This document shows, in pieces, positions 8,375 to 16,764 of a stretch of DNA of 64,000 nt; position 1 is the stretch's first letter, and the number at the start of each line of letters is the position of its first letter. A model generated the notes under the pieces. That model made no database searches, was not told the origin of the DNA, and was given only the letters and a program-made list of their open reading frames with translations. The stretch is from Halobacterium wangiae. GTDB taxonomy: Archaea; Halobacteriota; Halobacteria; Halobacteriales; Halobacteriaceae. Position numbers and translations under genes: made by a program. The stretch is from assembly GCF_021249345.1 (NCBI RefSeq), contig NZ_CP089588.1:2976001-3040000 (forward strand), given 5' to 3'.

Positions 8375-9136
8375 ATGTCCATCGACTGGAACGATATCAC
8401 ACACGTCACGAAGGTCGACCCCGCCGAGGACCTGCCGGCGAACCTCGACATCCTGGACCACACCGACCTCGTCATCGTCGGCGGGTCCGACGGCGTCACT
8501 GAGGCGAACTCCCTCGACGCCATCGAACGGATTCGGGCGGAACTGCCGGGGCTACCCGTGTTCCAGGAGCCGTACAGTTCGAGCCACGTCTCCACGGAGA
8601 CCATCGACGCCGTCGACTACCTCTCGATCCCGGCGGTGTACAACGGCGACCGTGACAACTTCGTCGACAAACACGTGGAGTTCTTCACCGAGGTCGCCCG
8701 GAAACCCGCGGAGACGCTCGGCACCGGAATCCCGCTCGTCGGCGAGGTCATCGCGTCGAAGGGTCGAGAGGCCGTCCTCGAACTCTCGGAGAAGATTCTG
8801 GCCGAGGGGTACGTGGTCCAAAACCTCGACTCGAAGGCCGCCGACGAGTCGGGCGTCGACACGAAGTACACTCCGGACCAGGTGGCCGGCGCGGCACTCG
8901 CGACGGAGTCGTTCTACGACTTCCCCGTCTTCTACGTCGAGTACTCCGGCACCTACGGCGGCCCAGAGGACGTCGAAGCGGCGGCCAACTACCTCGACGA
9001 GACGGTGCTGTTCTATGGCGGCGGCATCGAGACCCACGAGCAGACAGAGGAAATACTCGCGGCCGGCGCCGACGCGGTCGTCGTCGGCGACTGCTTCCAC
9101 GACGACCCCGAGCAGTTCCTCGAGACGATCCCCTGA
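8375..9136 (+). CDS. Geranylgeranylglyceryl phosphate synthase (PcrB family)
   Basis: The 253-residue TIM-barrel protein transfers a C20 isoprenoid from geranylgeranyl diphosphate to sn-glycerol-1-phosphate, the first ether-bond step of archaeal lipids. Visible family motifs are ITHVTKVDPAE at the N-terminus, YLSIPAVYNG, the YVEYSGTYGGPEDV region, and the phosphate-binding FYGGGIETHEQ and VVGDCFHDD at the C-terminal end. Length is as expected. It has its own intergenic space upstream and is followed by a membrane-protein gene. Confidence 0.9.
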   Translation: MSIDWNDITHVTKVDPAEDLPANLDILDHTDLVIVGGSDGVTEANSLDAIERIRAELPGLPVFQEPYSSSHVSTETIDAVDYLSIPAVYNGDRDNFVDKHVEFFTEVARKPAETLGTGIPLVGEVIASKGREAVLELSEKILAEGYVVQNLDSKAADESGVDTKYTPDQVAGAALATESFYDFPVFYVEYSGTYGGPEDVEAAANYLDETVLFYGGGIETHEQTEEILAAGADAVVVGDCFHDDPEQFLETIP

Positions 9137-9147
9137 GCGGTCAGTAC

Positions 9148-9153
9148 ACTTTT
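9148..9153 (+). promoter_or_regulatory. TATA-like box for membrane protein gene
   Basis: ACTTTT lies about 25 nt before the ATG at 9179. Confidence 0.4.
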
Positions 9154-9178
9154 CGACGGCAGCGCCGAACCAGTAGTA

Positions 9179-9937
9179 ATGGCCTCTCCAGTCGCCGCGA
9201 CGCTCCTCGCGGGCGGACTGGCGGCGGTCCACCTCCTCGCGGGGAGACTCCGCTTCCTGCAGGCCATCCCGCGCAGTCGGACGCTCTCCCTGGCGGGCGG
9301 CGCGTCGGTCGCGTACGTCTTCGTCCACCTCCTCCCGGAGGTCACCGAGCGCCAGGCCGAACTCGCCGAGGGCGGCGAGACGGCGACCGCGCTCGTGGCG
9401 GTCGACGAACACGTCCTCTTCCTCGTCGCGCTGGTCGGATTCGCCACGTTCTACGGCCTCGAACGCCTGGCCGTCCGGTCGAAGTCCGAGGTCGACCGCC
9501 GTGCAGTCGCCGGCGAGCGAGAGACACAGACGCCCCAGGACGTGTTCTGGGTCCACATCAGTTCGTTCGCGGTGTACAACGCGCTCGTCGGCTACCTCCT
9601 GGTACACCGTGAGGAGTCCGGCACTGCGGCGCTCCTGCTGTACTTCGTGGCGATGGCGCTGCACTTCGTCGTGAACGACTACGGTCTCCGCGACCACCAC
9701 CAGGAGGCGTACACGCACCGCGGTCGGTGGATACTCGCTGGAGCCGTCTTCTCCGGACTGGCAGTCGGCCTCGCCGTCGACGTCCGAGACGTCGTGCTGG
9801 GACTGCTCCTGGCGTTCCTGGCCGGTGGCGTCGTCCTCAACGTCATCAAGGAGGAACTCCCCGAGGAGCGCGAGAGTAGTTTTGGCGCGTTCGTCGCCGG
9901 CGTGGCGGGCTACACCGTCGTCCTGTTGCTCCTGTGA
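9179..9937 (+). CDS. ZIP-like integral membrane protein of unknown function
   Basis: The 252-residue protein has about seven hydrophobic segments. The second contains HLLPE (in VAYVFVHLLPEVTE) and the later ones contain HFVVNDYGLRDHH and a C-terminal VLNVIKEELPEE. His/Glu-bearing helices and an HxxPE motif recall ZIP metal transporters, but the classical H-N-x-x-D/E helix is not clear, so I only call it ZIP-like. It could instead be an unrelated archaeal membrane family. Nothing in the neighbourhood fixes its role. Confidence 0.6.
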   Translation: MASPVAATLLAGGLAAVHLLAGRLRFLQAIPRSRTLSLAGGASVAYVFVHLLPEVTERQAELAEGGETATALVAVDEHVLFLVALVGFATFYGLERLAVRSKSEVDRRAVAGERETQTPQDVFWVHISSFAVYNALVGYLLVHREESGTAALLLYFVAMALHFVVNDYGLRDHHQEAYTHRGRWILAGAVFSGLAVGLAVDVRDVVLGLLLAFLAGGVVLNVIKEELPEERESSFGAFVAGVAGYTVVLLLL

Positions 9938-9971
9938 ACGCGACGTTCGAACCGCGTTCACCACGGTTGCA

Positions 9972-9978
9972 CTTTTTG
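9972..9978 (+). promoter_or_regulatory. TATA-like box for DMT transporter
   Basis: CTTTTTG precedes the GTG at 10002 by 23 nt and supports that start over further upstream in-frame codons. Confidence 0.5.
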
Positions 9979-10001
9979 ACCGCCCTCCCGTTGGTCCGAA
10001 C

Positions 10002-10916
10002 GTGAGTCGTCTCCGCTCTCTCGGGCTGTTCGTCCTCATTGCCGCGCTGTTCGGCGGCGCGTTCCCGGCGATCAAGGCGGGCCTGGAGTACGTCCCACCG
10101 TTGCTGTTCGCGACGCTCCGCTACCTCCTCTCCGCGGTCCTCCTCCTCGGTTACGCCGCCGCGACCACGGACGACTGGACGCCCGAGACCGCGAGCGACC
10201 GCCGCGCCGTCCTCGCCGGTGGCGTCTTCTTCATCGGGGGGACGGGGCTGCTGTTCGTCGGCCAACAGTCGACCACCAGCGGGGTGGCCGCCATCATCTA
10301 CAGTTCGATTCCAATCCTGACGCCCATCGCCGCGTGGTTCCTTCTCCCCGAAGAGCGCCTCTCGCGGCGCGGACTGCTCGGCGTGCTCGTGGGTTTCGTC
10401 GGCGTCGTCATCGTCGTCCAACCCGACCCAGCGTCGCTGTTCGGCGGGGCGCTCGGCGGGCAACTGCTCGTGCTCGCCGCCGCGGCCAGCGTCACCCTCG
10501 GTACCGTGCTCGTGCGCCGGACCCACCCCTCGATGTCCATCGTGGCGATGACCGGCTGGGCGATGCTCCTCGGTTCGGCCATCCAGTACGGATTCAGCCT
10601 CGTGCTCGGCGAGTCGCTCGCAGACGTGGCGTTGCCGGTCCCGGCGCTGCTGATACTCGGCTACCTCTCCGTGTTCGCCAGCGGCATCGGGTTCGTGGTC
10701 TACTTCACGCTGCTCGAACAGTTCGGCCCCCTGGAGATCAACCTCGTCTCGTACCTCATGCCGGTCGTAGCCGTCGTGACAGGCTGGCTCCTGCTCGAGG
10801 AGTCGATAGCGGCGACCACACTCGTCGGGTTCCTGGTCGTCGTCGCCGGGTTCGTTCTGCTGAAAGAACGAGAACTCATCGCCGAACTGGCGAAGTTCCG
10901 GGGCGCGACGAGGTGA
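10002..10916 (+). CDS. DMT-superfamily (EamA) transporter
   Basis: From GTG 10002 the product has 304 residues and about ten membrane helices in two homologous EamA halves (about 8-140 and 150-290). Typical landmarks are ALFGGAFPAIKAGL in the first helix, FVGQQSTTSGVAAIIYSS, and YLMPVVAVVTGWLLLEESI in the second half. These permeases export or import small metabolites such as amino acids; substrate unknown. The frame is open upstream into the previous gene, but promoter spacing favours the GTG. Confidence 0.9.
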   Translation: MSRLRSLGLFVLIAALFGGAFPAIKAGLEYVPPLLFATLRYLLSAVLLLGYAAATTDDWTPETASDRRAVLAGGVFFIGGTGLLFVGQQSTTSGVAAIIYSSIPILTPIAAWFLLPEERLSRRGLLGVLVGFVGVVIVVQPDPASLFGGALGGQLLVLAAAASVTLGTVLVRRTHPSMSIVAMTGWAMLLGSAIQYGFSLVLGESLADVALPVPALLILGYLSVFASGIGFVVYFTLLEQFGPLEINLVSYLMPVVAVVTGWLLLEESIAATTLVGFLVVVAGFVLLKERELIAELAKFRGATR

Positions 10917-10966
10917 ATAGCCACGAACCACCACGGCTGGAGGGACACCCGAGGAGAGGCACTGTT

Positions 10967-10980
10967 TTAGACTAGTCGAA
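10967..10980. promoter_or_regulatory. Dyad upstream of the metal ABC operon
   Basis: TTAGACTAGTCGAA is a 14-bp imperfect palindrome (12 of 14 positions symmetric, core GACTAGTC) lying about 60 nt before the znuA-like start and just upstream of an AT-rich TATA-like stretch at 11003-11013. Its size and place suit an operator for a dimeric metal-responsive repressor. No regulator gene is nearby, so the binding protein is unknown. Confidence 0.35.
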
Positions 10981-11036
10981 TTCCTCAGTTAGACCGATAG
11001 CATTAACATATTTGGGGCCACTACCATCGACTGACA

Positions 11037-12104
11037 ATGACCAACAGGACTCGCTCGGAGACGTCTCCGTCTCTCTCCAGAAGAGACGTGCTTCTCGCCG
11101 GGTCGGGGGCCGTCGCCACGGGGCTCGCCGGCTGTCTCGGCGGGGCGACGAACCGAGCCGACCCCGGCGGTTCCGGGGACGGCCCCGTCGTCGTCGCGTC
11201 GTTCTTCAGCTTCTTCGACTTCGCCCGGAAGATTGCGGACGGGACGCCCGTCGAGGTACGCAATCTGATCCCGACCGGCCTCCACGGGCACGGCTGGGAG
11301 CCGAACGCGAGTATCACGAGAGACATCATCGAGGCCGACGCGTTCGTCCACGTCGGACCGGACTTCCAGCCCTGGGCCGACCGGGCGATACAGACGCTGA
11401 AAGACGACAACGTCGATACACAGCTCGTCAACGTCCGCGAGGGAGTCGAACTCGTCGACCTCGCCGCCAGCCTCGACCCCGAGGAGGAGGGTGTCGGCGA
11501 TGGACGAGGGAAGGACCCCCACTTCTGGCTGGACCCCGACCGCGCGAAGCAGTCCGTCGACAACATCACCGAGGGACTCGTCGAACTCGCACCAGAGCAC
11601 GAGTCGACCTTCCGGGAGAACGCCTCGACCTACAAGAGCGAGGTCCTCGAGCAGATCGACCGGGACTACCAGTCCATCTTCGACGCCGCCGACCGCGACG
11701 TCGTCCAGCTAGCGGCCCACAACGCGTTCCAGTACGTCGGCGCCAGGTACGGCGTCCAGATGCGTCCGCTCGTCGTCAACCTCGCCGCCAGCGGTGACGT
11801 CAAGCCCTCCGACATCACCGAGGCCAAGCGCGTCATCGACGAGAACGACATCGAGTACATCGGTGCCGGCGTGTTCGAGACGCGGAAGCCGGCCGAGCAA
11901 CTCGTCGCCGAAACGGCGGTCGAAGGGTACTATCCTGTGACCCCCTACGCCGGCGTCCGCGAGGACTGGGTCGAGAACAACTGGGGGTACGAGGAGATCG
12001 CCTACCAGATCAACATGCCCACCTTCGAGGTCGTCCTCGGGAACAGACCGCCCGAAGAGGCCGGCTACGACGGGTGGAACGAGGAATGGAGGAACTTCCA
12101 GTGA
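11037..12104 (+). CDS. Zinc/manganese ABC transporter substrate-binding lipoprotein
   Basis: The 355-residue protein has a Tat signal (SRRDVLL at residues 14-20) and a lipobox ending at Cys33 (GLAGC), so it should be exported folded and lipid-anchored. The mature part is a ZnuA/TroA-type cluster A-I binding protein: His-bearing LHGHGWEPN, DPHFWLDPD and AAHNAFQYVGARYG are the expected metal ligands, and the helical backbone follows. A His-rich loop typical of ZnuA is absent, so manganese cannot be excluded. It heads a three-gene operon with the ATPase and permease. Confidence 0.9.
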   Translation: MTNRTRSETSPSLSRRDVLLAGSGAVATGLAGCLGGATNRADPGGSGDGPVVVASFFSFFDFARKIADGTPVEVRNLIPTGLHGHGWEPNASITRDIIEADAFVHVGPDFQPWADRAIQTLKDDNVDTQLVNVREGVELVDLAASLDPEEEGVGDGRGKDPHFWLDPDRAKQSVDNITEGLVELAPEHESTFRENASTYKSEVLEQIDRDYQSIFDAADRDVVQLAAHNAFQYVGARYGVQMRPLVVNLAASGDVKPSDITEAKRVIDENDIEYIGAGVFETRKPAEQLVAETAVEGYYPVTPYAGVREDWVENNWGYEEIAYQINMPTFEVVLGNRPPEEAGYDGWNEEWRNFQ

Positions 12105-12877
12105 ACCCCGATACCGGACCCGACTCGAGGAGGACCGACGACGCGCCCATCATCGGGCTGTCGGGCGTCGACTTCGGCTACACCGCGACGCCCGTCGTCG
12201 AGGACATCTCGCTGCAGGTCGACCCCGGCGAGTATGTCGGCATTGTCGGACCGAACGGGTCGGGCAAGTCGACGCTGATGAAGCTCATGCTGGGTCTGCT
12301 CCAGCCGGACGACGGCGACGCCCGCCTGTTCGGCGAGCCCGCCCACGCGTTCGACGACGGCTCGCGCATCGGCTACGTCGCTCAACACGCCAGCGCCTCC
12401 AAGGAGATGCCAATCACCGTCCGCGAGGTCGTGAAGATGGGGCGGTTCCCCCACGTCGGCTTCCGTCGGCTCTCGGACCGCGACTGGGAGATCGTCGACC
12501 GGGCGCTGGAGACGGTCGGGATGTCGGCGTTCGCGGACCGCCGCGTGACTCAGCTCTCGGGCGGCCAGCGCCAGCGCGCGTTCATCGCCCGGGCGCTCGC
12601 CAGCGAGGCCGACCTACTCGTCCTCGACGAACCCACCGTCGGGGTCGACGTCGAGTCGGTCGACGCGTTCTACGACCTGCTCGAGTCGCTCAACGAGGAG
12701 GGGATCACGATACTCCTCATCGAACACGACCTGAGCGCCGTCACCGAGCACGCCGACCGCGTCGTCTGTCTCAACCGCGAGATCTACTTCGACGGGCCGA
12801 CCGGAGCGTTCGTCGAGAGCGACGCTCTCGGCCGTGCGTTCGGCACCGCTGCGACACTCGTCGGTGATGCCGCATGA
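12101..12877 (+). CDS. Metal ABC transporter ATP-binding protein
   Basis: The start chosen is GTG 12101, which overlaps the upstream TGA (GTGA) and has a GGAGG Shine-Dalgarno sequence at 12088-12092; the ATG at 12086 is an alternative. The 258-residue ATPase has Walker A GPNGSGKST, signature LSGGQRQRA, Walker B LLVLDEPTVG and an H-loop His in LLIEHDLS. It energises import of zinc or manganese with the neighbouring lipoprotein and permease. Confidence 0.93.
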   Translation: MNPDTGPDSRRTDDAPIIGLSGVDFGYTATPVVEDISLQVDPGEYVGIVGPNGSGKSTLMKLMLGLLQPDDGDARLFGEPAHAFDDGSRIGYVAQHASASKEMPITVREVVKMGRFPHVGFRRLSDRDWEIVDRALETVGMSAFADRRVTQLSGGQRQRAFIARALASEADLLVLDEPTVGVDVESVDAFYDLLESLNEEGITILLIEHDLSAVTEHADRVVCLNREIYFDGPTGAFVESDALGRAFGTAATLVGDAA

Positions 12878-13887
12878 CCGACGCCCTCTTCGTCGCGTTG
12901 CAGCTGGGGGCAGTGGATTCCGTTCTCACGCCCCTCTACTGGTTCCTCGACCTCTGGTACTGGCTGATGACGCAGCTCTACTACCTGACCGGCTGGGAGC
13001 TGATCAACCCCAGCTACCGCTTCATGCACCGGGCCATCCTCGTGGGGCTGTGCATCGGGGTGATGGCCCCGCTCATCGGGACGTTCCTCGTCCACCGCCA
13101 GCTCGCGCTCATCGGCGACGCGCTGGCCCACACCGCGTTCGCCGGGGTCGCCGTCGGGTTGTTCCTCAACGCAGTCCTCGATCTGGGAGTCTCTCCGTAC
13201 CTGACGGCAGTGGTCGTCGCGATGATCGCGGCGTTGCTCATCGAGTTCATCTCGGAGGTGACCGACGCTTACAACGACGTCTCGATGGCCATCGTCCTCT
13301 CGACGGGGTTCGCACTCGGGACGGTGCTCATCAGCATCAACGCCGGCGGGCTCGCCGTCGGGGTCAACCAGTACCTGTTCGGGAACCTCTCCACCGTCTC
13401 TGCGGAGAACGCGGTGATCCTCCTCGTCCTGTTCGGCGTCATCGTCGCGACGGTCGCGCTCACGCGCAACCAGCTGCTCTACGTGACGTTCGACGAGACC
13501 GCAGCGGCGGTCTCCGGCATCTCGGTCTCGTGGTACAACCGCGTGATGGTAATGCTGACGGCACTCGTCGTCGTCGGCGCGATGCAGATCATGGGCGTCA
13601 TCCTGGTCGCGGCGATGCTCGTCGTGCCCGTCGCGGGCGCGTCGCAGGTGTCCCGGAGCTTCACCGAGTCGCTGTTCGTCTCGGTGGCCCTCGCGGAACT
13701 GGCCGTCCTTCTGGGCATCGGGTTCGCCTACTACGGCGAGGCGACGGCAGGGGGCGTCATCGTCCTCGTCGCCGTCGCTATCTACGTGGTAACCGTCGTC
13801 GTCGGGAAGTTCCAGTCCCGAGCGGACGAGGGAGAAGCCGAGGTCGGCAGCATCAACACCGACGACGTAGAATCGCCCTCTGACTGA
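12874..13887 (+). CDS. Metal ABC transporter permease (ZnuB/TroC family)
   Basis: The ATG overlaps the ATPase stop (ATGA). The 337-residue protein has eight to nine hydrophobic segments, with family landmarks FLVHRQLALIGDALAHTAFAGVAVG and MGVILVAAMLVVPVAGA. An N-terminal extension of about 40 residues before the first conserved helix is longer than in most bacterial homologues. The C-terminus is acidic. It is the last gene before the aroQ-associated island. Confidence 0.93.
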   Translation: MTDALFVALQLGAVDSVLTPLYWFLDLWYWLMTQLYYLTGWELINPSYRFMHRAILVGLCIGVMAPLIGTFLVHRQLALIGDALAHTAFAGVAVGLFLNAVLDLGVSPYLTAVVVAMIAALLIEFISEVTDAYNDVSMAIVLSTGFALGTVLISINAGGLAVGVNQYLFGNLSTVSAENAVILLVLFGVIVATVALTRNQLLYVTFDETAAAVSGISVSWYNRVMVMLTALVVVGAMQIMGVILVAAMLVVPVAGASQVSRSFTESLFVSVALAELAVLLGIGFAYYGEATAGGVIVLVAVAIYVVTVVVGKFQSRADEGEAEVGSINTDDVESPSD

Positions 13888-14194
13888 CCGTCGTTCGAGG
13901 AGGGCAGCGCTCGACGCTCCTCACCGCTCTCGTGTTGCTCGACCTCGTTCAGGTGGCTGAGATCGATAACAGATCGCTACGAAAATAACTGGTTTGGCGG
14001 ATGCAGACGCCCGAAAACAAACGATAGAGAGTGTTTGACGAGATCGCGTGAAATTGACCGTCTGGTACCGGTGGTGAAACTTTGTCGAAATCCTCAGTCG
14101 GTGAGATATCGCTTCAGTAGTGCTGAGGGTACGGCGCGTTCGCTTCTCGAACGTATGCTCGAGTAGCAATCTGCGGGGGACTTCGAGGAGGGAA
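13888..14194. other. Gene-free stretch carrying island edge
   Basis: No credible gene was found here. It holds the leftmost degenerate copy of the chorismate mutase 3' end (13937-13975) and about 130 nt of sequence homologous to the segment starting at 15459. The latter part is visibly lower in GC than the flanking operon. It ends at the convergent 3' end of the CPBP-like gene. Confidence 0.5.
13937..14032 (+). repeat. aroQ-tail-like direct repeat, copy 1
   Basis: Positions 13937-13975 match 15420-15458 at 33 of 39 bases. On the minus strand the copy reads LSHLNEVEQHE, resembling the chorismate mutase tail IELNKVEQRER. A further shared block (CCGAA.ACA..TAGAGAGT) ends at 14032, matched at 15507-15514 in copy 2. 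The tail has lost its stop codon. Confidence 0.6.
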
Positions 14195-15052
14195 TTATAC
14201 CCGGTATTCTCTTGGACCCTTCTCGTCCGCGTCGAGGACGAAGAGACGTTCGACCCCGACCACGATGACCAATGCGACGAAGGCCGTTCCCAGCAGTGGC
14301 GGTAGTGGTTGTTGGTACGAGCCGATCTGACCCGCTTCGTCGAGCGTCGACACGACGCCGATCAGGGCCATGAAATTGTGGAAGGCCAGGGCCCCGTAGA
14401 AGGAGTGGCCGACGAAGTATATGAGGCCCGTTCCCACGCTCACGACCGTCAGGAGGCCCACCATTTCGACCGTGTTGAAGGGAGGGCTATGGGCGAAGTG
14501 GTAGACGCCGAACAGAAGACTGGAGAGGACTAGTGCACTCCCGCTGGCGATATACCGGTTCGACCCTCGATGCCGCAGGAGCGCCCCAATGCTTCCTCCG
14601 ACGACGACCCAGCACACGATAACCTCCGCGATAGAGACGGGGAGTACTTGCGCGAACACGTTCATCAATACCACGGGGTCGGTCGTAGGCGGCTGTTGGA
14701 GCGCGTAGAGGGTGAAGCCGAGAGCCCCGCCGATCAGAGCGGCGACGATAGTGCGGGGGAGAGAGCGGAACCCGAGACTCGAACGGGAGACGAAATCAGA
14801 CGCGACGAATTCCCGGACGAGTAACAGGGCGAGAATTGTACCGACGAGTATGTTCACGGCGCCTGTGTACACCAACCTGTCAGTCACGGCTTCTGGGCGG
14901 AGCAGCGTCTGAATTCTACCTTCGAGTAGCCACGTAAGCGCCGTCCAGGTGGCGTACGTGCCAACTGCTATGAGCGTCTTCAGGAGCGGCGAAAGGCCTC
15001 GGAGGACTGGAAATTCTAACGCCTCTCTGGTCGACTGAACAATCGATTCCAT
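14195..15052 (-). CDS. CPBP-family-like membrane protein with degenerate first motif
   Basis: The 285-residue protein has about eight hydrophobic segments. It shows two motifs of CPBP (CAAX prenyl endopeptidase/bacteriocin-processing) proteins: FGVYHFAHS and GALAFHNFMALIG. The first catalytic motif, EExxxR, is replaced by AEVIVCW, so only one Glu is kept and the Arg is missing. It may therefore be non-proteolytic, acting for example as an immunity-type membrane protein, but this is inference. It lies inside the aroQ-associated island, in DNA of lower GC than the core genes. Confidence 0.75.
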   Translation of the reverse strand: MESIVQSTREALEFPVLRGLSPLLKTLIAVGTYATWTALTWLLEGRIQTLLRPEAVTDRLVYTGAVNILVGTILALLLVREFVASDFVSRSSLGFRSLPRTIVAALIGGALGFTLYALQQPPTTDPVVLMNVFAQVLPVSIAEVIVCWVVVGGSIGALLRHRGSNRYIASGSALVLSSLLFGVYHFAHSPPFNTVEMVGLLTVVSVGTGLIYFVGHSFYGALAFHNFMALIGVVSTLDEAGQIGSYQQPLPPLLGTAFVALVIVVGVERLFVLDADEKGPREYRV

Positions 15053-15766
15053 CCGAGTATGTTCGTCCTCTGGAAGGATAGCTATTCAGTGCACGTTTCT
15101 CCGCTCCGGATGGCCTTTCGAGATGCGCAAGGAGAGACCTGTATCGCAGAACTGCTGGGCGATTCTACGTCTGCTGCGCGCGACTCATGTCTGTCGAAGA
15201 AATCGAGGACGCCGATTTTCGTGCCGAGTGAGCGGGTCCCCTCGAATAGTTTGCCAGTCGTCGCGAGGGCACGCTTGGCTTCAGTGCTGGTGGCGGCTCT
15301 GGAACAGTGTACCGTTCATCTGTCGAGGAACGAAAGAGTATCTACCGGACGAAGAATTGACTCCTCAAGCAGTGATAGAGGCCCTGAGACGACCAATTAC
15401 GGCTACCTGATCTCCCGCTGCTCGGCCTCGTTCAGGTAGCTGAAATCCATAATGGATCCTTGTGAAAACAGACCTCGACTACGGATTTATTCCGCCGAAT
15501 ACAGGGTAGAGAGTCCATCATATCGGGTGTAGTTAAACAACCTTGTCGTATCCTATCCGTTGTTGTTAGGACAAACATGACAATTCATGGTCGTGTATCG
15601 GTGGTCAACGAGCGAATGATCATCAACGGACTAACTATCCCCAAGAATCCATGTTGATGAGCGTATTGAGTGGAGCACGACGATGTTCTGGTCGTTGGCC
15701 TATCAGCACTCCCACTTGATAGTCCCCAACAACTATACTCAGTGTTCACAAACGGCCGTATCAGAA
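15053..15766. other. Long gene-free stretch with decayed coding sequence
   Basis: No intact gene was supported here. Bases about 15190-15410 contain short plus-strand fragments (MSVEEIEDADFRAE then stop; later LPDEELTPQAVIEALRRP, ending in a stop at 15408-15410) that look like a broken gene. The last fragment resembles LPEEGSSHPGEVYALKRP at 16705-16758. Copy 2 of the aroQ-tail repeat follows, and then AT-richer DNA leading to the promoter of the 15767 gene. Confidence 0.45.
15342..15514 (+). repeat. aroQ-tail-like direct repeat, copy 2, with both flanks
   Basis: The core 15411-15434 matches 16773-16796 at 22 of 24 bases. Left flank 15342-15418 aligns without gaps to 16704-16780 (52 of 77 identical). 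Right side 15420-15458 matches copy 1. On the minus strand the core reads MDFSYLNEAEQREIR and then stop, a near-copy of the chorismate mutase C-terminus with an ATG just before it. Confidence 0.65.
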
Positions 15767-16168
15767 ATGGCATCAACTGCTGAAGAGACTACTATCGATC
15801 AGGAAGACCCTCCTGACTTGAACGTCGGAGAGCTGGTAAAGGGCCGACTTGAGAAGTCTTTGCCCCGGGTTCTCTGGATTCCGCTATTCTACGGGGTATA
15901 TATGCCGTTAGCCGTTGTCACGGGATTCTCGTGGATTGTATTCTGGGCAGGTATGCCATGGACGGGTTTTGGAGGGATAATTACCGTTGTGGGCTTCGTC
16001 TTCGGTGTCCAAGCAGCGTATAAGGCGATAGGTCTCTTAGTTGTGTTAATCGTTGTTGCAACGGGTGTATATGGGAATCTCGAACCAGCCCAGGTCAACC
16101 GGGTTCGGGACTTTGGAGCGCGGGGTAGAACATATGCCAAGTGGTATCTCTACAACTCGATATTCTGA
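15767..16168 (+). CDS. Orphan small membrane protein
   Basis: I do not recognise this gene. The ATG at 15767 gives 133 residues; an in-frame upstream ATG at 15683 is less likely because a TATA-like CTATAC at 15733-15738 falls between them. The product has an acidic N-terminal tail of about 35 residues, then hydrophobic stretches at about 35-65 and 68-103 (three to four helices), and a basic C-terminal tail. GC content and codon use are lower than in neighbouring core genes, suggesting transfer. It forms a pair with the 69-residue gene downstream. Confidence 0.65.
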   Translation: MASTAEETTIDQEDPPDLNVGELVKGRLEKSLPRVLWIPLFYGVYMPLAVVTGFSWIVFWAGMPWTGFGGIITVVGFVFGVQAAYKAIGLLVVLIVVATGVYGNLEPAQVNRVRDFGARGRTYAKWYLYNSIF

Positions 16169-16273
16169 TACCGGCTCTATCTCACCTTGCTTCGCCAGAT
16201 ACGGATGTCTATTCTGAAGTGTCGCGTGTATCCACAGTTTCATTAAGCATGACAATAACGGAAGCGTAGTCGG

Positions 16274-16483
16274 ATGACAGATTCTGATTCCTCAATCGCG
16301 CGTCGTGCATTCGAGATAGCAAAGATACCAGTTCGAGGCACTGTCAAATTCGCAAAGTTCCTCGATAAAGTCGCTGATGGACTCATAAGCATAAAAGACC
16401 ACTCTATCATGACCGTCACGAAAGAAGGAGTCCGTGTGATAAATGAGGCCTACGACGATGTGTTCCGCGACAAACGTGAGTAA
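16274..16483 (+). CDS. Orphan small protein in island
   Basis: I do not recognise this gene. The product has 69 residues, no membrane segment, mixed charge with many Lys (AKFLDKVADGLISIKDHS), and probably two or three helices. Lys-rich composition and lower GC differ from the rest of the window. It follows the membrane-protein gene by about 105 nt with a possible TATA-like CATTAAGC upstream near 16239-16246. The two may act together, but nothing proves it. Confidence 0.5.
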   Translation: MTDSDSSIARRAFEIAKIPVRGTVKFAKFLDKVADGLISIKDHSIMTVTKEGVRVINEAYDDVFRDKRE

Positions 16484-16764
16484 AGTGTCGGACTAATGCG
16501 GCAATCGGCTCCCCTTGGCAGAACCGTTCCAAGATACTGATTCTAGTAATGCATCGACTGGTTGCGAGCATAACCACCTGACAGAATCGGGTTCGAATTA
16601 CTTCATAGATCCCGTCCGCTACCTAAATAACCCCTCTCGATTTAGTAGCCGAAGCATCTATGCAACTGTGTTCTCGCTCATCGACCTAGAACCGAAAGCG
16701 CAACTACCGGAAGAAGGTTCCTCGCATCCAGGGGAAGTATACGCCCTGAAACGCCCAAACTCGA
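16484..16764. other. Intergenic stretch with element-end remnant
   Basis: A plus-strand frame open from about 16515 without an ATG near its beginning reads ...SIYATVFSLIDLEPKAQLPEE... and runs into the chorismate mutase tail on the opposite strand. It aligns with the decayed coding fragment that ends at 15410. I interpret it as the remnant of a gene at the end of the inserted element rather than a live gene. Confidence 0.4.

Noticed and set aside
15683-15766. An upstream start (84 nt) for the orphan membrane protein
   Set aside because: The TATA-like sequence lies between this ATG and 15767, so transcription probably begins after it.
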